Source: a virus. Taken from it: 64,000 nt of DNA. A program made the position numbers and the translations under genes. The stretch covers positions 1-64,000 of the IMG/VR virus record IMGVR_UViG_3300021963_000023, one strand, 5' to 3'. Of this stretch, positions 1 to 7,189 are shown piece by piece (the first letter of the stretch is position 1; the number at the start of each line of letters is the position of its first letter). The notes beneath the pieces were generated by a model. That model searched no databases, was not told the DNA's origin, and was given only the letters and a program-made list of their open reading frames with translations.

Positions 1-1
1 A

Positions 2-472
2 ATGGATATGGATTATGAGGGAGCCAAGCATCATGATGAAATTCCTGGATCAATTCCAACACATAAAAAATACACAGATTCTGATGGTACCACATATAAC
101 AATTATAATCCATTTTATTATAACCCTAAAACTAAAACTGATGAAATGGGCTATTATGCCAAAACATATGGTACAGCAGACCCAGATATGGAATCAGAAA
201 CATTGGCCGATTTAAAAAAGAATCAACCTATTAACTGGCCAAAGTATACAGAAAAAGACAGACGTGATCCAGAAAACATGTTATCATGGGAGCAGAAAAA
301 AGCTTTGATTGCGCAAAGAGCTGAAAAAGCCGCAGCAAGAGAAGCAGCCAAGGAAAAAAGATTGGCGGCCGCTTCGCTAAAACCAGGTGTAAACGAATCG
401 GTTGTTAGGTTAACCGAAAGCGAATTGATAGAGCTGGTAAAAAAGATAATGAAACAAACAACAAAAAAATAA
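2..472 (+). CDS. Unknown charged protein with a type A tag at its C-terminus (5' end may be cut)
   Basis: An open frame of 156 residues starts at the window edge, so the true start may lie upstream. The first 90 residues are polar and rich in Tyr, Asp and Lys. Residues about 95-125 form a long Ala/Lys/Glu helix. The last 27 residues (from about 130) contain VRLTESELIELVKKIMKQ, nearly identical to the N-terminal type A head of the gene at 5615 but placed at the other end. A rho-independent terminator follows at once. No enzyme motif was recognised. Coding is clear; function is unknown. Confidence 0.75.
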   Translation: MDMDYEGAKHHDEIPGSIPTHKKYTDSDGTTYNNYNPFYYNPKTKTDEMGYYAKTYGTADPDMESETLADLKKNQPINWPKYTEKDRRDPENMLSWEQKKALIAQRAEKAAAREAAKEKRLAAASLKPGVNESVVRLTESELIELVKKIMKQTTKK

Positions 473-478
473 ATGAAA

Positions 479-503
479 GCCCCGATTTTTCGGGGTTTTT
501 TAT
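479..503 (+). terminator. Rho-independent terminator
   Basis: A CCCCG/CGGGG hairpin with a short A/T loop is followed by six T. It lies 7 nt after the stop of the first gene and just before the TATTTATA motif of the next gene. Confidence 0.85.
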
Positions 504-538
504 TGGTAACCATTTTGGATACATATGGGTTTTACCTA

Positions 539-546
539 TATTTATA
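539..546 (+). promoter_or_regulatory. TATTTATA motif (candidate late promoter)
   Basis: TATTTATA within TATATTTATAT lies 4 nt before the ATG at 551 and about 35 nt after a terminator. It is one of many identical copies before genes of this window; promoter function is inferred from position only. Confidence 0.45.
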
Positions 547-550
547 TACT

Positions 551-1051
551 ATGAAGTTTAAGGACATAATTAAGGACATTTTGATCGCTGAGAGTGAGGG
601 GCCGTCTGAACACGCAAAATGGGTTGCAAAACAAGTCTTGGTTAAGTTTATGTTTGCTGATTATAAAGAACAAAGGGGATTTGTTTGGGACTATGATCTT
701 GATGTGAGTGGGGTTTCTAATTTTGTTTTATCCGCCGGCGGTGCTGAGGATTATTACCTTCAGTATAACTTTGAAATTGATATTAGCTCATATCCTTCTT
801 ATACCCCAGCAACTTATGATGACCCAGGAGATTATGATCCCGCAGAATATGAAATTGAAATAAAACAAATTACCGTTTTTGATAACGATCAGATCATTTA
901 TGAGGGGCCAGACTTTACAAACTTCGCATCATTAAAAATTGGTGAGGTGGAATCCAGATATGGTCAAAACCGTATTAGTTATGGGGAAGGTTTTCTATAT
1001 GATTACTTTGGTGATAAAATTGAAGAAATATTAAGTGACAACGCAGACTAA
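551..1051 (+). CDS. Unknown protein with type B head
   Basis: 166 residues. The frame is open further upstream, but ATG 551 is chosen because it gives the type B head MKFKDIIKDILIAE, ending in I-A-E at residues 12-14, and because the TATTTATA motif sits just upstream. The body is acidic, rich in Asp, Tyr and Gly, with a Pro/Tyr/Asp stretch near residues 85-105 and an otherwise beta-like pattern. No known domain was recognised. If the head is a capsid-targeting peptide, the mature protein would begin at Ser15. Confidence 0.8.
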   Translation: MKFKDIIKDILIAESEGPSEHAKWVAKQVLVKFMFADYKEQRGFVWDYDLDVSGVSNFVLSAGGAEDYYLQYNFEIDISSYPSYTPATYDDPGDYDPAEYEIEIKQITVFDNDQIIYEGPDFTNFASLKIGEVESRYGQNRISYGEGFLYDYFGDKIEEILSDNAD

Positions 1052-1064
1052 AAAAATATAGTAT

Positions 1065-1178
1065 ATGGCAAACAAAAAGAAAAAACCCGTAGCTAAAAGA
1101 TCAAGAAGATCTGGGGTTAAAACAATGGAACTAGTTAAAAGAAATAACGAAATACTAAAAAAGTTTTTAACAAAATGA
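1065..1178 (+). CDS. Small strongly basic protein (37 aa)
   Basis: An ATG frame of 37 codons encodes a peptide beginning MANKKKKPVAKRSRR, about one-third Lys/Arg. Its stop overlaps the next gene's start (ATGA at 1175), which suggests translational coupling. The composition resembles nucleic-acid-binding or DNA-condensing phage peptides; a second basic peptide lies at 4167. Function is not known. Confidence 0.65.
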   Translation: MANKKKKPVAKRSRRSGVKTMELVKRNNEILKKFLTK

Positions 1179-1654
1179 AACAAACGTTAAACGAACAAGT
1201 TGCTAGAATTAAAGCTATGATGGTTCTTAAAGAACAACAGGAAATGACTCTTGAGCAATATATGGATGAGTTGTTAAAAGATCCTGTTGGGTTTTTAAAT
1301 AAATTAAATACTGATGAGCAATTTAAAAATGATTATATTAAATCTTACGGGCCGCAACAACCCGGTAATCCGAACAGAGCTATTTTGGAAAATGCTAAAA
1401 CTAAATTTATGATAAATAATGGGAGTACAATTACAGGACAGTTAAAAAATGATAAAACAAATGAGATTGTACTGAATTATGAAATATCCTCTTTAGATGA
1501 ATTTTTAAAATTAAACCAATTTATTAAAGATTATGAAGCAAAAGGAACACCTTTATTTGATGTAGGATTAGTAGGGCTTCTTAGAGATGTGAAAAATGGT
1601 AACGAGTTTGCTCAAGCTTTGAATATAGCAAGGGGTGCAAAGGTGTTCACATAA
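1175..1654 (+). CDS. Unknown protein with type C head
   Basis: 159 residues. It begins MKQTLNEQVARIKAMM, identical over 16 residues to the gene at 1683, and continues VLKE, so a L-x-E site lies at residues 18-20. The body is helical and polar with no recognisable motif. Over the shared 16 codons the two genes differ at four third positions and at no amino acid, so selection acts on the peptide. The start overlaps the preceding small gene by 4 nt. Confidence 0.8.
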   Translation: MKQTLNEQVARIKAMMVLKEQQEMTLEQYMDELLKDPVGFLNKLNTDEQFKNDYIKSYGPQQPGNPNRAILENAKTKFMINNGSTITGQLKNDKTNEIVLNYEISSLDEFLKLNQFIKDYEAKGTPLFDVGLVGLLRDVKNGNEFAQALNIARGAKVFT

Positions 1655-1682
1655 AAAAAAATACAAAAATTAATAATATATT

Positions 1683-2186
1683 ATGAAACAAACATTAAAC
1701 GAACAAGTCGCAAGAATTAAAGCCATGATGAGTCTTAATGAAGATGAGTCACAAACAATGGCCATGTTGCAACAAGAGACCGAAGAATTTAACCAGAAGG
1801 TTGATGAAGATTTAAGTCCGGAAGAATATAAGGAGCTAACATGCTCAGATCCAGATGATATGGAATTGCCTAATATTGGTGATGAAGAGAAGCAAAAGGT
1901 GATGGAGTTAAAAGAAAAGATGAAAACCGCATCATTCGCTGAACTAATGCAATTGAAAAAACAATTGAAGGAATTAAAAAGACAACAACAAAACGAGCAA
2001 GTTGCCGGACCGGCCGTTATATCCTTATTGGGTGTTAGCATGCCTCCTGCTTTTGCAATGGTTATTGGTGGAATCATCTTTATAATGATATTATCTTTTT
2101 TAAGTAAGTTTATTAGATTTAATAGAACAACCACATATTGGTGTGATGGGAAGAAATCACGTCTATTTGGTTTGTTAAGATGGTAA
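1683..2186 (+). CDS. Membrane-associated protein with type C head
   Basis: 167 residues. The type C head ends in S-L-N-E at residues 17-20. Residues 25-105 are a charged, probably coiled-coil region rich in Glu, Lys and Gln. Residues about 108-143 are strongly hydrophobic (GPAVISLLGV, then AMVIGGIIFIMILSF) and likely one or two membrane helices, followed by a basic tail. If packaged and ejected, it could insert in the host inner membrane; that is inference. No family recognised. Confidence 0.8.
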   Translation: MKQTLNEQVARIKAMMSLNEDESQTMAMLQQETEEFNQKVDEDLSPEEYKELTCSDPDDMELPNIGDEEKQKVMELKEKMKTASFAELMQLKKQLKELKRQQQNEQVAGPAVISLLGVSMPPAFAMVIGGIIFIMILSFLSKFIRFNRTTTYWCDGKKSRLFGLLRW

Positions 2187-2228
2187 TAATTGAACAACGG
2201 CCGCGGCTTCGCCGCTACATTTAATGAA

Positions 2229-2969
2229 ATGAAACAGAATATTAACGAAGAGATTAGAAAAATAAAACACATGATGCGCCTTAATGAGGAGGGCAATCTT
2301 GGTGTGTTTGATAATTTTCCGCCGGAATTATTAGAATTTCTGGAAAGCAATTATTCTCACATGTACAGATTTAAGTATGATTATAATGAGAAGGCCTCTA
2401 GATTTGTGAATAGAGAGACGGGAGAGTATGATGGTGCAGGGTTTAGAAAATGGATGGATGAGAATACAGCTGATGAGTTTGTTAAAAATAAATCTAGAAT
2501 AATTAGTGCAATTAGATCTGACTTAATTACCCTTAGAAGAAGAAAACTCACAAAATTAAAATTAGACGCATATGAGGAGTTGCTAATTTCACTTCTTGGT
2601 AATAACATTACCGGGCAAGCATTAACCAGATTTGAGGCGGATATTATAATGGACCCATATGCAACAGTAGAAAGCATTAGGAGAGGTTTTGAAGAGGCTA
2701 AAAATATTCTAGATAAACACGGTAGAGTAAATCCTGATAAGGTTGAACTATCAACGGTATTCCCAGGTGGTCATATTAATTACCCAACATTTGAAAGATT
2801 TGTTGAAGATAACCCAAAATACTTAAGCACATATGAAACTTGGGACAAGTTACATAAAGAATATCAAAAACATGATATGAAAGAACTAAATGGATTTAGA
2901 ATTTATGATGGGCATTATAAAGAACTTAGATCACTATATGATTTTTTAACATCAGACAAAAAAGATTAA
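2229..2969 (+). CDS. Unknown protein with type C head
   Basis: 246 residues from ATG 2229. The frame is open further upstream from a TTG, but 2229 gives the head MKQNINEEIRKIKHMMRLNE, aligning with the type C heads at 1175 and 1683 and ending in L-N-E at residues 18-20. The body is helical and charged (FKYDYNEKASRFVNRETGEY near residue 45) with no recognised motif. The next gene starts one base after its stop, so the two are probably co-translated. Confidence 0.78.
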   Translation: MKQNINEEIRKIKHMMRLNEEGNLGVFDNFPPELLEFLESNYSHMYRFKYDYNEKASRFVNRETGEYDGAGFRKWMDENTADEFVKNKSRIISAIRSDLITLRRRKLTKLKLDAYEELLISLLGNNITGQALTRFEADIIMDPYATVESIRRGFEEAKNILDKHGRVNPDKVELSTVFPGGHINYPTFERFVEDNPKYLSTYETWDKLHKEYQKHDMKELNGFRIYDGHYKELRSLYDFLTSDKKD

Positions 2970-2970
2970 T

Positions 2971-3387
2971 ATGAAATTAATAGATTTATTAACAGAAGCT
3001 AAGGATAAAAAAATTAAATGCAATCATTGTGATTGGTCATGGAAAGAATCTGAAGGCGGTAAGAAGAAATACTTGTGCCACAAGTGTGGTCATGACAATA
3101 CACCAAAATCATTTGACGAGTTTGCTGAAACAAGAATGAAAGGAGCGGACAAGATTGCAACAACAGCAAAAGAGAAAGGTGGTTTAGCAATGCTTACTTA
3201 TCATCACTTTAACGTTAAAAAACCTTATTATAATAAAGCGGCCGAAGGTAAGTTTGATCTTGCTGCGGCCAAAAAAGAATTTAAACAATGTGTTAAGGAC
3301 TTATCTTCTGATATGGAACAAGTTGCATTTCAGAAATTGGTTGGACGCATTGAGGTGCTTGGTGAATTAATCATCAAACACAAATAA
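2971..3387 (+). CDS. Zinc-ribbon protein with type B head
   Basis: 138 residues. The short type B head MKLIDLLTE ends in L-T-E at residues 7-9. A four-cysteine zinc ribbon follows (CNHC at 17-20, CHKC at 36-39, with a WSWKESEGG linker), then a helical domain containing MLTYHHFNVKKPYY. Zinc-ribbon modules of this look occur on virion or DNA-binding proteins of marine phages as far as I recall, but no function can be assigned. Confidence 0.8.
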   Translation: MKLIDLLTEAKDKKIKCNHCDWSWKESEGGKKKYLCHKCGHDNTPKSFDEFAETRMKGADKIATTAKEKGGLAMLTYHHFNVKKPYYNKAAEGKFDLAAAKKEFKQCVKDLSSDMEQVAFQKLVGRIEVLGELIIKHK

Positions 3388-3443
3388 AGAGAACCAGGGT
3401 TTGAAGACCCTGCTTAGGACCGGGACTAGTTACTAATCCCGTT

Positions 3444-3477
3444 GGGATATGAATTCGCTACTCATATCCCTTTTTTA
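3444..3477 (+). terminator. Rho-independent terminator
   Basis: Inverted repeat GGGATATGA/TCATATCCC followed by six T. It closes the 551-3387 gene run and abuts the next TATTTATA motif. A second small inverted repeat (CGGGA/TCCCG) lies just upstream. Confidence 0.8.
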
Positions 3478-3480
3478 TTG

Positions 3481-3488
3481 TATTTATA
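3481..3488 (+). promoter_or_regulatory. TATTTATA motif (candidate late promoter)
   Basis: Lies directly between the terminator ending at 3477 and the ATG at 3495, 6 nt from the start codon. Confidence 0.45.
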
Positions 3489-3494
3489 TATTAG

Positions 3495-4130
3495 ATGAAA
3501 TTTAAAGACATATTAGTTACAAAAGGATTAGATGAAGCAACACCAGTTGAAAAACCTGAACTAGGTTCTGGAGCAGATCATTATATATTCCCATCCAAGC
3601 GTAATCCAAACAAAGTATATAAACTAGGTTCAGAACATGCTGTGGATTTCTGGTATGATTTATTTAAAAACCATCCATCAATTTTCCCTGTTGTTTATAA
3701 GAGAGGTAAAACCAGAATGAAACTAGATCGAGATAAGGTGGTGTTTCAAGACAATAACTTTGTTAAACTTAAAGCCGGGTCTATTGTCCCTGTTGCTTAT
3801 GTTGAAATGGAAAAGTTAGACCCCAAGAGAGCTGAAAACGAATGGAAGATGTTGGATTTTGCGATTACAGATATAACTGAAGATCAATGGGATTTTCAAG
3901 ACTATGTTCTCCATTTTGCAATATTTGAAAGCTCCAACATGAAACCAGATTTTGATTTAATGTTACACGTTTTTGACGAGCTAAAGATAAATTATCCAGA
4001 TGAATATAAAATGATTACAAGATTTTTGGATTTAATCATTGAAGTCAAGAAAGTTAACAAACATCCCGATTTACATATGTATAACTTTGGCTATGACATG
4101 AAGGGTAATCTAAAATGTTTGGATATATAG
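3495..4130 (+). CDS. Protein-kinase-like protein with type B head
   Basis: 211 residues. The head MKFKDILVTKGLDE carries L-D-E at 12-14. The rest reads like a minimal protein kinase: a Gly-rich N-lobe (GSG at 24-26), a VYK lysine at about 43, and at the C-terminus HPDLHMYNFG at 190-199 followed by a hydrophobic strand ending LDI. The latter matches the catalytic-loop order HxDxxxxN plus D of kinases and of phage kinase-like proteins. Canonical kinases are longer and the DFG-like aspartate would be the penultimate residue, so activity is uncertain. A packaged kinase would be analogous in role to early phage host-modifying enzymes (inference). Confidence 0.7.
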   Translation: MKFKDILVTKGLDEATPVEKPELGSGADHYIFPSKRNPNKVYKLGSEHAVDFWYDLFKNHPSIFPVVYKRGKTRMKLDRDKVVFQDNNFVKLKAGSIVPVAYVEMEKLDPKRAENEWKMLDFAITDITEDQWDFQDYVLHFAIFESSNMKPDFDLMLHVFDELKINYPDEYKMITRFLDLIIEVKKVNKHPDLHMYNFGYDMKGNLKCLDI

Positions 4131-4166
4131 AATTTTTTATTAACTTTACAATCTAAATCATAAATT

Positions 4167-4292
4167 ATGGCAAAATCAGTAGTAGTAAAACCAACACAAT
4201 ATTCCTACAGAACTAAATCTGGAGGGATTGTAACTAGAACTCGTAAGGCCCATATTAGAAAGGTCAAAACGACAACTAGGAAAAGAGGATAA
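4167..4292 (+). CDS. Small basic protein (41 aa)
   Basis: A 41-codon frame starting MAKSVVVKPTQYSYRTK and ending KTTTRKRG, with about a third Lys/Arg and very few acidic residues. A terminator follows 7 nt after the stop. It resembles the small basic product at 1065 in size and charge only. A nucleic-acid-binding role is plausible but not shown. Confidence 0.62.
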   Translation: MAKSVVVKPTQYSYRTKSGGIVTRTRKAHIRKVKTTTRKRG

Positions 4293-4299
4293 CATATAG

Positions 4300-4326
4300 C
4301 CCCAGGTGATGAACTTGGGGTTTTTT
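4300..4326 (+). terminator. Rho-independent terminator
   Basis: CCCCAGGT/ACTTGGGG hairpin (one G:U) followed by six T, ending the 3495-4292 unit. Confidence 0.85.
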
Positions 4327-4345
4327 ATTGAAGATAGTTTCCCTA

Positions 4346-4353
4346 TATTTATA
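4346..4353 (+). promoter_or_regulatory. TATTTATA motif (candidate late promoter)
   Basis: TATTTATA within CTATATTTATATTAT, ending 4 nt before ATG 4358 and 20 nt after the preceding terminator. Confidence 0.45.
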
Positions 4354-4357
4354 TTAT

Positions 4358-4810
4358 ATGAAAAAAATTAAAATAACAGAATCGCAGCTAAAGAGATTAG
4401 TTCTTAATGAACAAGGACTTAAGAATATTGGTAACAAGATTAAAGGTGGTATTCAAACTGTGGTGGATAAGGTAAAGGGTGCCCCAAAGGATAAAGAACT
4501 TACTCAACCAGGAAAACAAAGTCAGAACAGAGATCTTGATCAACTTAGAGCAGAGTGGTCTAAAATTAATCAGGACACAACCAATATGAAAGGTTATGGT
4601 GAAGCTGTTGGTCAACAAGAAAATTCAGCTAAAACCGCAGCAATGATGAAAGCTAGAATGGTCATTTTAAAAAAACTAAATAAACAACAAGCTAAATTCG
4701 GATCTGTTATTGTGGATGAAGCTCTATTCCAATTAGAAAATGGTAATTATATTAAGTTAATCGTTTTGGAATTAACAAAAGTTTGGGAAGACGAAAACGG
4801 TATTAATTAA
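4358..4810 (+). CDS. Unknown protein with type A head
   Basis: 150 residues from ATG 4358; the frame is open 30 nt upstream, but the head MKKIKITESQLKRLVLNE and the motif just before it favour 4358. L-N-E lies at residues 16-18. The body is Lys/Gln-rich with a helical C-terminal half (AKTAAMMKARMVILKKLNKQ). It is followed 6 nt later by another type A gene. No family recognised. Confidence 0.78.
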   Translation: MKKIKITESQLKRLVLNEQGLKNIGNKIKGGIQTVVDKVKGAPKDKELTQPGKQSQNRDLDQLRAEWSKINQDTTNMKGYGEAVGQQENSAKTAAMMKARMVILKKLNKQQAKFGSVIVDEALFQLENGNYIKLIVLELTKVWEDENGIN

Positions 4811-4816
4811 TAGATA

Positions 4817-5584
4817 ATGAAAAAAATTGTAAAATTAACAGAATCAGATTTAACTAAATTGGTTAAAACAATTGTTGAAAATATATCAACAGAAGGTATT
4901 CCACAGGAAGATCTTGATGTTTTAACAGCTGAAGCGCATAAGATGGTTGAAAAAGATAGAGTTAAAGCACAGGAAATCAAGCAAGAATTAGATGCAATGA
5001 GAGAAAGAATGGAGGATATGGTTAAAGGTGGAAAATTAAATTTTGATGACACTACTGTGGAAGAGGTAATGAAAGCATATACTAGTCAAAAACAACAAGA
5101 ATATGACTACTATAGTACATCATCTGCAGATCGTTATTTACAAAACTTAATTTTTGAATTTAAAAGGAAGAAAGCATACGAAGATTACGAGAGAGAAAAA
5201 ATTGAAAGAAGAAAAACAAAGAAAATCGATAAAAAAGATATTATAAATCTATTTGTAACCGCATTAGAAGGTGGTTCAAATTATTGGTATTACTTACCTA
5301 GAATTCCAGATGGGGTAAGAGAGATAATGGCAGAATTAGACATGGAACTAACTGAAGCAATAGGTGAATACGTGCTTAGAGGTGGTAGTATTGACATAAA
5401 CGACGCTGAAGACGAAGAAACTAAACTTGGTACCGTTGATATGACTAGTCTATTAGAAGCAATAGATATCCTTAAAAATGATTACACACGCGCATACGAG
5501 AATATTATTGATGAAGAATATGACGCTGATGATGCTGACATATTTTTTCAATTAGCAGTTATGGGTGAGCTTACTTTCGGATAA
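4817..5584 (+). CDS. Unknown acidic helical protein with type A head
   Basis: 255 residues. The head MKKIVKLTESDLTKLVKTIVE has I-V-E at 19-21. The remainder is strongly charged, with a long basic/acidic helix (YEDYEREKIERRKTKKIDKK near residue 120) and an acidic C-terminus (EEYDADDADIF). No enzyme signature was seen. It sits between two other type A genes on the same strand. Confidence 0.8.
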   Translation: MKKIVKLTESDLTKLVKTIVENISTEGIPQEDLDVLTAEAHKMVEKDRVKAQEIKQELDAMRERMEDMVKGGKLNFDDTTVEEVMKAYTSQKQQEYDYYSTSSADRYLQNLIFEFKRKKAYEDYEREKIERRKTKKIDKKDIINLFVTALEGGSNYWYYLPRIPDGVREIMAELDMELTEAIGEYVLRGGSIDINDAEDEETKLGTVDMTSLLEAIDILKNDYTRAYENIIDEEYDADDADIFFQLAVMGELTFG

Positions 5585-5590
5585 TACCGA

Positions 5591-5598
5591 TATTTATA
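5591..5598 (+). promoter_or_regulatory. TATTTATA motif (candidate late promoter)
   Basis: TATTTATA 6 nt after the stop at 5584 and 16 nt before ATG 5615. Confidence 0.42.
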
Positions 5599-5614
5599 TA
5601 TAAAACTTGAAATA

Positions 5615-6538
5615 ATGAAAAGAACAATTAGATTGACGGAAAGCGAATTAACAGCTTTGGTAAAAAAAATATTAAATGAAGTTGCTGAAGAACCGGTACT
5701 AGATAAACAAACCAAAATATTTGGTAATTTCTTCTTCGGTGAGGGTAAAACAAAACCAATGAGTTTCAACGGTGCACAAGTTACACAAGCCGATGTTGAT
5801 AGATTAATTAAAGAAATGGCGATGTTTATTAAGAATACAGGTACACTTCAAACATTACAAAAATTTGGTAGAACCGAAGGAGGTTATTCTAATAACCAAA
5901 ATATACCAAAATTCATTAGTCTTAACATAGGTACATCACACACAGGATCGGGCGAAGCAAATTCAAATGTTGCTCAAGGTAGATTTAGTTTCTTAAGTGG
6001 TATGGTGATGAAAGCGTTTGATTTACTTGGTGTCGATACATCAATAGCTAGATCGGTAGTAATCACAAATTCTAACACATCTTATTCACCAACAAGTTTG
6101 GATAAAAATTTCTTTGACCCTAAAAAACTTAAACCAGAAGATATTGAAAGATGGGGACACATTAGTATTACCAACTTAGCTACTATGGGTCATAAAACAG
6201 GTGGTATTCAACAAATACAAAGAAATTTAAATAATGCTTCAAGTGATATTAACAATATATTTGTTGATGGGGTTAACGAAGAAAAGGTTGTTTTTTTTAT
6301 TAAGAGACTTCAAACATTCTCCGACATTCAAGATTTAAGCAATTCAATCAATGCCGGCGGTCAATGGGCTTCGTTAGAGGATTTTTTAAACGACCAGCTT
6401 TTTGATGATATGGATGAAATGAGAGCAGTCGCCACCCATTTACAAAAATGTGCAGCCACTAGTGGAAAACAAAAAGATACTATTAGATTGGTACCAAAAA
6501 CAGGAGGAATGTTTATCAGTATTGGATTAGGTAACTAA
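5615..6538 (+). CDS. Unknown protein with type A head
   Basis: 307 residues. The head MKRTIRLTESELTALVKKILNE ends in L-N-E at 20-22. The body mixes helices and strands, with FGNFFFGEGKTKP near residue 40 and a glycine/serine-rich LNIGTSHTGSGEANSN near 110. The latter could be a nucleotide- or metal-binding loop but matches no Walker motif I can name. No paralogue is visible in the window. Confidence 0.8.
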   Translation: MKRTIRLTESELTALVKKILNEVAEEPVLDKQTKIFGNFFFGEGKTKPMSFNGAQVTQADVDRLIKEMAMFIKNTGTLQTLQKFGRTEGGYSNNQNIPKFISLNIGTSHTGSGEANSNVAQGRFSFLSGMVMKAFDLLGVDTSIARSVVITNSNTSYSPTSLDKNFFDPKKLKPEDIERWGHISITNLATMGHKTGGIQQIQRNLNNASSDINNIFVDGVNEEKVVFFIKRLQTFSDIQDLSNSINAGGQWASLEDFLNDQLFDDMDEMRAVATHLQKCAATSGKQKDTIRLVPKTGGMFISIGLGN

Positions 6539-6571
6539 TAAAACTAAAACTAAAATAAAAATAAAACTAAA

Positions 6572-7156
6572 ATGATATTAACAGAAGCTCAATTATCAAC
6601 TTTGATAAAAAAAATTATAAGGGAACAGGTAGATAGTACATCAATAACATCAAAACCAACATCTTCTTCTGGTGCAAAACTACCAACCCCAATACAAATA
6701 AAAATATTATTATCTACTAAAAAGGGTGAAGAAACATATTTGGTCTCTTTTGATAAAGTAAAACAAGTTAAAGATGGATGTGAATTTGAGGGAACATTTA
6801 GAGGCGACACAAAAAGACACACTTTTATGTATAAGTGTGATGGGACATTATATTGGAAACAGGGTATGCTTTCATCAAATACTGAGGTAGAAATTTCTGC
6901 AGAAGCGGCTAAATTACTAGCAAAAGCGTGTGGTTGCGATGTATATGCATCCAATAAGCCTGCATCGGGAATGCAGAGTCAAATGGCTGAAAATAATGGC
7001 AGTGTAACTAAATCAATTTCCTTTGAAAGTATTGAAGAGTTTATGTACAACGAATATAGTAAGAAAAACAATAAAAATATAAGTGTTAATTTAACATTTG
7101 ATGGTAGACAAGTTTTAGCAAATATAAACGGCTCAAAAGTCCCAGTAAAAAGATAA
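6572..7156 (+). CDS. Unknown protein with type A head
   Basis: 194 residues. The head MILTEAQLSTLIKKIIRE ends in I-R-E at 16-18. A Ser/Thr/Pro linker (about 20-35) precedes a beta-rich domain with four cysteines (CEFEG, YKCDG, ACGCD) that could bind a metal. The C-terminal third is Asn/Lys-rich. A terminator shared with the convergent next gene follows. Confidence 0.8.
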   Translation: MILTEAQLSTLIKKIIREQVDSTSITSKPTSSSGAKLPTPIQIKILLSTKKGEETYLVSFDKVKQVKDGCEFEGTFRGDTKRHTFMYKCDGTLYWKQGMLSSNTEVEISAEAAKLLAKACGCDVYASNKPASGMQSQMAENNGSVTKSISFESIEEFMYNEYSKKNNKNISVNLTFDGRQVLANINGSKVPVKR

Positions 7157-7166
7157 TAAAAATAAA

Positions 7167-7189
7167 CCCCGATAATTCGGGGTTTTTTT
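7167..7189. terminator. Bidirectional terminator
   Basis: CCCCGA/TCGGGG hairpin with T-tract on the plus strand and A-rich flank on the other, between the convergent genes ending at 7156 (+) and 7188 (-). Confidence 0.85.

Noticed and set aside
1670-2350. Minus-strand frame of 226 codons
   Set aside because: It is antisense to two tagged genes with clear heads and has a Phe/Ser/Leu-rich shadow composition.
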